Part shown: positions 56,591-64,000 of the stretch, one piece after another
How positions within the stretch are numbered: position 1 is the stretch's first letter
Layout: the number at the start of each line of letters is the position of its first letter
Assembly (NCBI RefSeq): GCF_041146795.1
Contig: NC_135179.1
Span: 11,469,047 to 11,533,046 of the forward strand
Reading direction: 5' to 3'
Origin: Maylandia zebra
Taxonomy: Eukaryota; Chordata; Actinopteri; Cichliformes; Cichlidae
DNA: 64,000 nt
The notes under the pieces: model-generated
What the model was told of the DNA's origin: nothing
The model's database searches: none
What the model saw: the letters and a program-made list of their open reading frames with translations, nothing else
Made by a program: the position numbers and the translations under genes

Positions 56591-59228
56591 TCAAAAAGAT
56601 AGGCAAATGTGGTGCTTTAAAGTTGTCAGGCGTCTTCCTGCAAGGGTGTATGAAGCCAAAGGATAAAAATCTTTAAGCTCTCTTTGCTCAAGTAACTGCA
56701 CACTCACTGTGTTCTCCAGCTCATAACTCCTCAGGTGTTCATTGTACCATGTATTTTGTTGTCTCACGAAAAAAGTCAGTTTGTTACAAATCACCATTAT
56801 CTGTAACACTTCAGAAAAGTCAGGCAGTCCTGCAGTGGAACCACAACACAACAACATTCCCACTGCATAGTTGGTGCCTAAACTGCACACATTATTGGCA
56901 ACATGCACAGCTGTAACAGCAGGGAATCTGCATTTCACCAGGTCTTTTAGATCATCCTTAAGCACATCTAAAGAGACCTCTGTTGTTTTTGTGACTGCAA
57001 GTGATGGTTTGACAGAATGTGATTGATGATATGCAACCATGAGCTGGTGCTTATTTGCAAGAGACAGCAAAATATTCCTGAAACAACCAGTGTGTCTTAC
57101 CACCTTCTTGAAAAAGCTGTGTTTGGCCTCGAATCTCATTGTCCAGAGGGCAGCTAGGGGGCCAAATTCCCGAATGAGCTGAGGATAGTGCTCAAGGAAA
57201 TGGTGCTTGGGAATGAGCTTATGTTGGGGGAAAACATCAAGGAATCTGCTTCGGTGTTCTGAAATGATGCTGTCAAGATAGCAAATGCTTTCTTCAGTAT
57301 GGGCTCGAGACATGACAAGGTCCACAATGTCTTTCAGTGTCATCAGCATCTGCCATACAGGCTCTTGTTGGGGTACTTTTAAACCTATAATCAGAGGCAA
57401 AAGACGCAATAAGCACCAATTTTCATGTGCGTTGCCCCCTACTGATTTTCGAGTCGAAAAGTTAGCAGGAATGAGATGAGGGCGATTTGTTTTATCACTC
57501 CACTTGTATGGGAAATTGGAAATGGCATCATTCAGTTCCATGAGAGAAAAATATTTTTTCTTGATCAAGTTATCAAATGCCAAAGCCAGTTCCACTGGAA
57601 CAATGCCCTCCAGCAGATCATGTAAAACATCTGGAGGGTAACCAGATGTAACATGAAAATGCTCAAGTTTTTCTGACAATGCACACTGTTTTTTTACACC
57701 ATAACAATGAGGGTGATCTGGACTAGACACAGCTGTCTGTACATGCAGTGTATGTTGATCTTTGGTTCTTTGATGAAAAGACCCAGATCTCACTTCATTG
57801 GACTGAAACTTGGATCGCTCCCCAACACAAAACCGGCAGATGTATGACCCTGCAAAGCTTTCGACAAATCCTGCCACAGAGTGCGCCCCCAAATTATCTG
57901 CCACCACACTGACCACAGTCCCTTTAATGGCTTTCCCTAACGCTGGAACAAAAAGACCATCTTTCTCCAAGCTTTGGATATCTGTTAACAGTGGCTCTAA
58001 AACTCGCTGGAATCCAAACTGCTTGGTGTCTTCAGCCTTACACAGAATTGCAAGGTAGATTGATGTCAATGTGGGACGTAACTGCACCGGAATGTTTCCC
58101 AACACCCAATAGACAGCTGTGACTTTGTGCTTTTTTTCGAGATGTCCCAAGAGGATTACATACCTCAAAGTCATCAATGTACAGGATGAGACTCACTCTG
58201 TTCTCCTCTACAGAGAAAAACTTGTTTTGATAGTGAGATCCATCACGAAATGTCTGGTACTTAAAGTCATTTTCAGTTTTTTTTTCACCTTCAAATGTGT
58301 TTTCTTGAAAAGACTTACTTAGGACCTGCACCAAGGAGGGCAATATTGGGACATACTGGAAGGTTTTGCCCTTTTTTTTATCAAGTATGTGTTCTTCTGG
58401 TTCAACAACTGAAAAATGCTTCTTCATAAATTCTCTTCTCTTGTAATAAGTTGTGAAAGGGCCACCTGTCCCCAAGGCAGTACTTATAGGGTGTGTCTCA
58501 CAAAGATTTTTCACTAAATCTGAGATAATGGCTGGATCCAGATCACAGTTATGGCTTTTCAAGGTGGACACCACCACATCTCTTAAAAGTGGACCAGATG
58601 CAGAGGTGGATATAAACTGAAGCTCATCTACCATTTCATCAATGCATTTGTTTGGGACATTGAACATGCTTTCTAACTTTAAAAATAGATGGCCAAATTT
58701 CTCTTTTATATCTTGAGACAACTCCTGTGGTTCCCCATCCCAAAGCTCTAAGCTCTCTTCCACATAGGTCTCATCCTGAGCAAACATGGGTTCATTAGGT
58801 TTGCTTTTTAATACTTCAGTTTTAAAATCCTCAAGGGTGTGTGACTGGTGTTTTCTGTGTCTATGTGTAGCAAAGGTGGAATAAATATTTGTACTGAAGT
58901 TGCAGTCTTTGAAGACACATGCAACTACTTCAAACTTCCTTAAGTGGTTGTTAAGATGCTCAAAATACTGCTTCTCTGAATTAAAAAAAACAGAGCAGCA
59001 AAGTAGACAAGTAAATGAAAGAGGTCCACTTTGTGTGACCATCTTCACATGGTGTCGAGACAAATGGGTCTTAAGGGCATTAAATGTTTTAAACGAGCAA
59101 GGGCAATCAGTGTGAAGACAAGGGACTGACTGGCTGCGACCACCATTTCCATGCTTTAGTCTGTAGTGTTTTAACAATCCCAACCTCTTCTCTGACTCAA
59201 AGCTACATATCTTACACATCCATCTCAT
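56591..59228 (-). CDS. Zinc-finger transposase-like protein, two overlapping frames
   Basis: Start ATG 59228, stop 56591-56593. The first frame opens with four C2H2 fingers (about residues 1-130: CKICSFESEKRLGLLKHYRLKH, CPCSFKTFNALKTHLSRHH, CLLCCSVFFNSEKQYFEHL, CNFSTNIYSTFATHRHRKH, the last two imperfect) and runs to YIDDFEVCNPLGTSRKK. The second continues with KHKVTAVYWVLGNIPVQLRP, VVADNLGAHSVAGFVESF, GYPPDVLHDLLEGIVP and WTMRFEAKHSFFKKVVRH. The acidic blocks IDDFE, ADNLG and RFEAKH are candidate DDE residues as in Transposase_21-type (CACTA) enzymes. The frames meet at an A7 tract on the minus strand (58131-58137) where a one-base difference separates them: an inactivating change, a sequence error, or programmed slippage. 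Multi-copy relatives are known in fish. Confidence 0.7.
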
Positions 59229-59339
59229 GTTGTGGCACCTTAGACAGACAAATTATGTGACAAGTTAAACCTAATCGTTACTAATTTGATCTTACCTTGT
59301 GGAGTTCAAATTAGCAGTCAGAAGGTCCTATGTTCTGTA

Positions 59340-59375
<36 letters not shown>
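59340..59375. repeat. Poly-A tract (plus strand)
   Basis: About 35 A in a row just upstream of the transposase-like start (a poly-T in its sense). Confidence 0.95.
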
Positions 59376-59376
<1 letters not shown>

Positions 59377-60280
59377 TTATCTATATGCTTTTCAACTAAT
59401 TTCTACTAACTCAAGGATGCACACTGATATTATTATTATTTTTTTTTTTTTTTACATATGTTAGTTCGGTGGCAAATTTAAAACAGGTCAATATGAAGAC
59501 TTGAGTGAAATCGAGTGCGTATATCGTTTTTTGTTTTGTTATTTTTCGTCATGCTCCGAATGCAGAGAAGGTGGCCATATTCACTGATGTCACTCCATTA
59601 CATTTTACTTGGAAATATCAACTAATTAAGCCAATGAATTGGTTTAGTGAATATTACTTGGATCGAATGATTCAATTTACATACAAAACTGAGGACACAT
59701 AATTACAAACAATCCTCAAGTAATGCACTACAAGAAAAACTATTTTAAAGTAATAGCACTGAATTTGTATTTTTTTTGTAAAATTTATATAGCTAATTGA
59801 AATAATAATTACAGGGCCAAAAAAACATTTTTTTCAGTGTACTGACAAACATTTCATGTTCAACTAAATGAAAAACAATTCGTGGTAACCTGAATATGAT
59901 TAAAAATAATTAACAACACTTTTTGTAAGGATGTTAAAATCAGACCAACTTTTATTTTCAAACACAACAAAGTATAACAGCCAACATACTGGACACTGTT
60001 CTGCTGGACAACAAACAATTATATTGCCATCACTGTTATAATCTTACAATGAAACAAAGTCTCAGATTTAGTTATTCTGAAAATAAGTTTAGGCCTACCA
60101 CAAGTTTGTTTTGTACTTACATTACTTATATAATCAAAATAAAATATTTGTTGTTCTGTCACAAATGCAGTCTCTAATTTAAACAACACATTTGTTTTGC
60201 ATTCCAACACATGAGCTGGAATGTTGTAATATTTTAAGGATGGCTTGTTTCCAGTCCAGGCATTACTGCCTGAATGACTA
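59376..60280. other. Transposon non-coding segment
   Basis: AT-rich, no gene recognised. A second cagtg-containing phrase (tttttttcagtgtactg) at 59830 could be a minor or ancestral terminus-like motif but has no partner. Confidence 0.4.
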
Positions 60281-60753
60281 TCATGGATCGAGGTGACCCA
60301 AATGTAGGTGCAGAAGAAAGTCTTTAACTTCCCTTAAGTACAGTGGCAGTGGATGTGGGTTGGAGATGCAATGAGCTTGAACTTGCAGGCGACCATCTTC
60401 ACTGACCACACCATCTGTGACGGAGGACTCATCTCTCCTGTTGTCCTGCAAGCAAACAATCATATTTTTTGGAACATGAACTTAATTGCTTTCTTAAAAC
60501 ATTTTTTTCTGCATTTGGTATAAAACAGACTCCAATTTGGACAATCTCAGGCTCCCTCCCCACCGGAGAGGTGATATTCAATGTCCCAATTGTCAATCTG
60601 GATAGCCGTGACCACCACCCAACACACAATAATGTCATGAAAGCATCATTTTAATATAAATGTCACTGACAGTTGCTAATATATTGGAAAACCAAAATAC
60701 TTACCACTGAGTTGATGTCTTTCTGTCCAACAGCAGGAGTGCTGGTCCCGAGC
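60281..60753 (-). CDS. Possible third small transposon gene, two exons
   Basis: Two exons in phase: 60705-60753 then 60281-60445, joined across gtaagt and a ttgcttgcag acceptor. They encode LGTSTPAVGQKDINSV, then DNRRDESSVTDGVVSEDG and LPLYLREVKDFLLHLHLGH before the stop at 60281-60283. Upstream exons are not located and no family is recognised. The C-terminal end resembles the closing helix of small fish transposon-linked proteins, but this is weak. Could be non-functional. Confidence 0.35.
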
Positions 60754-60932
60754 CTCAAAGACAGAAGCAAGCAGAGGGAGAAAAAAACAGAACATTTTTC
60801 AGAAACCGATTTGATCCTTAATGGCTGTGCAATCATTGTCACAGAGTTTGCTTATGTTGTTAAATAAAGGCTAGATTTGACATTAATAGATGCCACAGAT
60901 GTTCAAGGTGCCACAAAGCATGAAAAAAATGG

Positions 60933-61300
60933 AAGTCTCGGAAAACGTCGGGGCATTTTTGCAAATATGTGATGTCTTGATAAATCGAGCAGATATTTGA
61001 ACTTTCGACAGCTACATTCTCGCCTGAAAATATCTTAAAAGTTGATTTTGTGACCCAGAAAAGGTAATAAGTTTTTTAGCTGTGCTCCTCCGCCATTGCC
61101 GCGCTTACAAGTAGCACAGGCTCCGACAACCGTGGCCGACATATGCGATCCTCCTTTTCCCCAGATTACCCTTTTTGGGTCACAAAATAACCTTTTAAGA
61201 TATTTTCAGCGGAGAATGTAGCTGTGTAATGCTCAAATATCTACTTAATTTATCAAAATATCACATACTTGCAAAAGTGCTTCCACGTTTTCGGAGAGCT
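60933..61300. promoter_or_regulatory. Large imperfect palindrome, putative transposon promoter
   Basis: The arms 60933-61068 and 61165-61300 are inverted repeats of about 136 bp (for example cagctacattctc and gagaatgtagctg). The 96-bp loop is GC-richer than anything nearby and holds cgccattgccgcgc. It lies upstream of all the minus-strand genes of the element. Function is inference. Confidence 0.6.
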
Positions 61301-61840
61301 CTGTTATCCACCAGCGCGATAGCTGACCGGGAGGTCAAGGCTTGATAAGAGTCCGCGAGTCCTGGCTTATTGTTTTCAAACCCCCCTCCGAAGAATTTTG
61401 TCTGGGCCCTTATCTCACTTTTTTTTATTTCAAACAATCAACAGAAAATTTCACAGACATATTTTTATATAAGGTTTTTAAGGCTGTGGTGTTAATTTTT
61501 AAGTAACATGAGCCCAGCCGCAGCAGCAACGCTAGGCTAACACTAACTAGCTAGCTAGCACGATTATAAACCTGGTGCTAAACTAAGAGAAGCCACAAAA
61601 TCAGTTTGAATAAGAGTAAACATTTACTCACCAAGTCAGTGTATCAGGTAAAGATCCACAGCAATGACAACAATAATCTCTTGAGCTGACGCTTTTCTAG
61701 GTTTGCTCAACATATTCCATAAAAAATGCTGGCACCATGAACATGCGGACTGATCCGTGCTAGGGAGGAGGACGGTAGTGACGTGGCATTTTCAAAACAC
61801 ATCTTTCATCCTTCCGCACTGAGAAGAAAAACTTCCATCT
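61301..61840. other. Right non-coding part of the large transposon
   Basis: A GC-mixed stretch with a tandem ctagctagctag near 61545-61560, then AT-rich sequence leading into subterminal repeats with actcaaataaattgagt (61869-61885). No gene seen. Confidence 0.4.
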
Positions 61841-61951
61841 TACTTAGTTTTTCTAAGTTAAGAAAACTCAAATAAATTGAGTTTATCAGCGTTTTTGCAT
61901 AAAATGTACTGGTAAAACTTATTTAAATCGAGTTCTAATAACAAATTGATA

Positions 61952-62275
61952 AAAAAAACTGAGTTCAGCCTATTTAATATTTTTAATTAAACACAATATT
62001 ACATTTTACAGTGTACTTTTAAATCACTATGGAGCACCAGCATTTCTGTAGAGGACAGAACCACCTGCTTTAATCTACCATGATGCTCTGTGTTATGTTG
62101 CCATGGCAATATGAAAAAAACTGAGTTCAGCCTATTTAATATTTTTAATTAAACACAATATTACATTTTACAGTGTACTTTTAAATCACTATGGAACACC
62201 AGCATTTCTGTAGAGGACAGAACCACCTGCTTTAATCTACCATGATTCTCTGTGTTATGTTGCCATGGCAATATG
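61952..62275. repeat. 162-bp tandem duplication spanning the transposon right end
   Basis: Units 61952-62113 and 62114-62275 are almost identical, with about two substitutions seen. Each contains ttttacagtg, the CACTG-type end, plus about 100 bp of flank with gttgccatggcaat. Confidence 0.95.
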
Positions 62276-62586
62276 AAGTCAAATAAATACAAATACATAA
62301 AATGCACATTTGAAGGAGGACAAGAAGACAGGCAACTGGAAGAGCTTTTGAAGCAGGAAAACTTTTCTAGATTACTCTTAATTTAACTGGAAATTTTGCA
62401 AATACAAGTCAAGGAGGAAACAAGGAGGCAGGTTGGATTATATTTGAGGACAGAACGCATGAAGGAGAAGCATGAGGAGACAGAAAACAGCAGAGCGATG
62501 GTGCAGAGCTAATCGTGGATCAAGTCGAAGAAGCAAGCATCAAAACTGTGAGTAAACATAACACATAAAGACTTAAAATTACTGTG
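62276..62586. other. No gene seen
   Basis: A purine-rich stretch (gaaggaggacaagaagacag and similar) without recognisable features. Confidence 0.4.
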
Positions 62587-62841
62587 CTGATTAAGGAAAC
62601 ATTAAATTTGGTTAGTTTGGGGTCTGCAGCTTCAGGTTTGTGGGTTCAGTTGGTCTCAAAATTGAGGAAAGACAAAAAAATTTCTTTTAAAAGGTTGTTG
62701 GAGGATTCTTACTGTAAGAAATATCTGGGTGTGCAACTGCTTTTATTTAAAAAAAAGGTGAATTTTATTGAGTCACATTGGAAAGGGAAAATTGGAGGAT
62801 CGGGACAATAATGTGGCCAGATTTACTGTTTCCTTAATCAG
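62587..62841. mobile_element. Small foldback element, 255 bp
   Basis: The ends ctgattaaggaaac and gtttccttaatcag are perfect inverted repeats, with similarity continuing inward (taaatttgg / cagattta). MITE-like. A 75-codon open frame inside has no recognisable feature. Confidence 0.6.
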
Positions 62842-62985
62842 AACAATAATTTTGATCTGAACTAGAAATTTTGAAATGGGTTATTTTCTTTCTTCTCTAC
62901 TGATCACTGTGTTAAAGGTTGAGTTACTTGTCAGTCTACATTTCTGTTAAAGGTACTTTTAAAAAATGCAGTTTATTCGTAATTT

Positions 62986-63276
62986 TGTAAAAAAGTTATG
63001 AGCTGTCTTGCTGCAGAGAAAGTGGAGTCTGTCATCCTTGAAAAGCTCCCAAGATAGGCAGCTGGCAGGTTGAATGATGCTCTGCCTCTGTGGTCAAGTA
63101 CAGACATAGGCCTTAAGCAACCATGAGCCACTGATAAGCGTGACAGATTAGGAAACATGCATACAGTTCATTAGTTAGACTCCTATGAGCCACTAATAGG
63201 AGAAAATGAGCACGCAATAAAGTGGACTTGTTAGGGAGAGATTGCCATCAGAGTTAAACACTCCAACTCAATTTTG
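62986..63276. repeat. Direct repeat, copy 1
   Basis: Appears identical to 63709-64000 over about 290 bp, beginning tgtaaaaaagttatgagc. The end differs only in T count where identity stops. Contains the same short open frame (minus strand) in both copies, with no known family. Confidence 0.95.
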
Positions 63277-63364
63277 ATGACAAACGCGGCTAAAAAAATG
63301 AGCGTTTTGTTGACACTGATGACAAAATCCTGGTCAGATACAGACAGACACATGCATACAACAC

Positions 63365-63639
63365 ACACTACTGCTCAAAAGTTTGTGGTCAGACTGAAAC
63401 AGTCGTCTTTTAATTAATAACTTACATTTACTTTAACATAATATTACACAAAGCTTACCAGAAATGTTTTCACAGATGTGTGTTCAATGAATCATTTAAG
63501 TTAAATCACCCATGATGCATTAGGAAATGTCTACACACTTATACATGGGCCCATTTTTAGTAACCATCACTGCTGTGTGGACCGATCACATGGTTATAAA
63601 CCAGGTGAAAATTGCCTTCAAACTTTTGAGCTGTAGTGT
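63365..63639. mobile_element. Tc1-like MITE, 275 bp
   Basis: The ends acactactgctcaaaagttt and aaacttttgagctgtagtgt are inverted with few mismatches, and TA follows at 63639-63640. It lies wholly within the spacer between the two direct repeats. Confidence 0.85.
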
Positions 63640-63708
63640 AGATTGCAATGATAGTGTATAGTTATCTATTACAGAAGAATATATAGAAGTATGAGGACAG
63701 GGAGACAC

Positions 63709-64000
63709 TGTAAAAAAGTTATGAGCTGTCTTGCTGCAGAGAAAGTGGAGTCTGTCATCCTTGAAAAGCTCCCAAGATAGGCAGCTGGCAGGTTGAATGA
63801 TGCTCTGCCTCTGTGGTCAAGTACAGACATAGGCCTTAAGCAACCATGAGCCACTGATAAGCGTGACAGATTAGGAAACATGCATACAGTTCATTAGTTA
63901 GACTCCTATGAGCCACTAATAGGAGAAAATGAGCACGCAATAAAGTGGACTTGTTAGGGAGAGATTGCCATCAGAGTTAAACACTCCAACTCAATTTTTG
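63709..64000. repeat. Direct repeat, copy 2, runs off the window
   Basis: The second copy lies 723 bp after the first and is still matching at the window edge apart from one T. It may be one side of a larger element or a tandem array of 723-bp period. Confidence 0.95.

Larger units (their letters stand above)
51730..62013 (-). mobile_element. Large CACTA-like DNA transposon, about 10.3 kb
   Basis: The left end cactgtaaaatctaat (51730-51745) and the right end attacattttacagtg (61998-62013) are inverted repeats with one mismatch in 16. CACTG ends are typical of CACTA/EnSpm elements. Inside, all on the minus strand, are a zinc-finger transposase-like gene (56591-59228), a PB1-like/SAMD3-like gene (52889-56519) and a possible third small gene (60281-60753). 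Subterminal repeats lie at the left and similar actcaa/ttgagt motifs at the right (61840-61930). No matching target duplication is seen (ctt at left, tac at right), and the right end was tandemly duplicated, so the outer limit may be 62175. Superfamily assignment is inference from the ends and the transposase motifs. Confidence 0.6.

Noticed and set aside
51727-62016. Target-site duplication for the large transposon
   Set aside because: The three bases flanking the left end (ctt) and right end (tac) do not match; the other half of the interrupted Tc1 fragment was also not found on the right.
62584-62811. 75-codon frame in the small foldback element
   Set aside because: It lies between short inverted ends, shows no family features, and its Lys-rich composition follows local AT richness.
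62986-64000. A solo or paired long terminal repeat
   Set aside because: The two direct repeats start with tg, but no end motif, primer-binding site or internal coding region is seen, and the spacer holds only a MITE.

Overview
The window looks like vertebrate, specifically teleost (ray-finned fish), nuclear DNA: genes with many short exons and GT-AG introns, long CA/GT microsatellites, abundant Tc1/mariner-like relics, a Penelope-like element, fish-type LINE fragments, and a gene order (LRPPRC, ABCG8, ABCG5, DYNC2LI1) matching the block on human 2p21. A percomorph such as a cichlid is plausible, but the species cannot be fixed from sequence alone.

Layout. 1-10,475: the last six coding exons and 3' end of LRPPRC (+). 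12,885-19,770: complete ABCG8 (-), 13 coding exons, 668 aa. 19,771-20,251: a 481-bp shared promoter. 20,252-33,903: complete ABCG5 (+), 14 coding exons, 656 aa, with a Penelope-like element in intron 6 and Tc1-like relics in introns 5 and 9. 35,146-41,654: complete DYNC2LI1 (-), 13 coding exons, 358 aa, with a consensus X-box in its promoter. 42,347-45,954: complete LYRM7 (-), five exons, 104 aa, with a LINE in intron 2. 46,773-48,652: complete HINT1 (+), three exons, 126 aa. LYRM7 and HINT1 are divergent neighbours on human chromosome 5, so the DYNC2LI1-LYRM7 junction joins two blocks that are separate in human. 48,905-51,729: two decayed Tc1-like elements. About 51,730-62,013: a roughly 10-kb DNA transposon with CACTG-type ends, tandem subterminal repeats, a zinc-finger transposase-like gene, a PB1-like/SAMD3-like accessory gene and a possible third small gene, all on the minus strand. 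62,014-64,000: tandem and foldback repeats, a MITE, and a 291-292-bp direct repeat that runs off the window.

How the genes work together. ABCG5 and ABCG8 are half-transporters that pair to export sterols and are transcribed divergently from one promoter. LRPPRC (mitochondrial mRNA stability) and LYRM7 (complex III assembly) both serve respiration but lie in different blocks. DYNC2LI1 is a cilia dynein subunit. HINT1 is a nucleotide hydrolase.

Most notable points. The fish ABCG8 Walker A and ABCG5 signature motifs are both canonical, whereas I recall both as degenerate in mammals. The 10-kb transposon carries a conserved non-transposase gene and an unusual palindromic putative promoter. A perfect X-box and an HNF4/GATA pair lie in promoters where such control is known from other animals. 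All exon boundaries were read by eye from splice signals, reading phase and recalled human proteins; no alignment was run.
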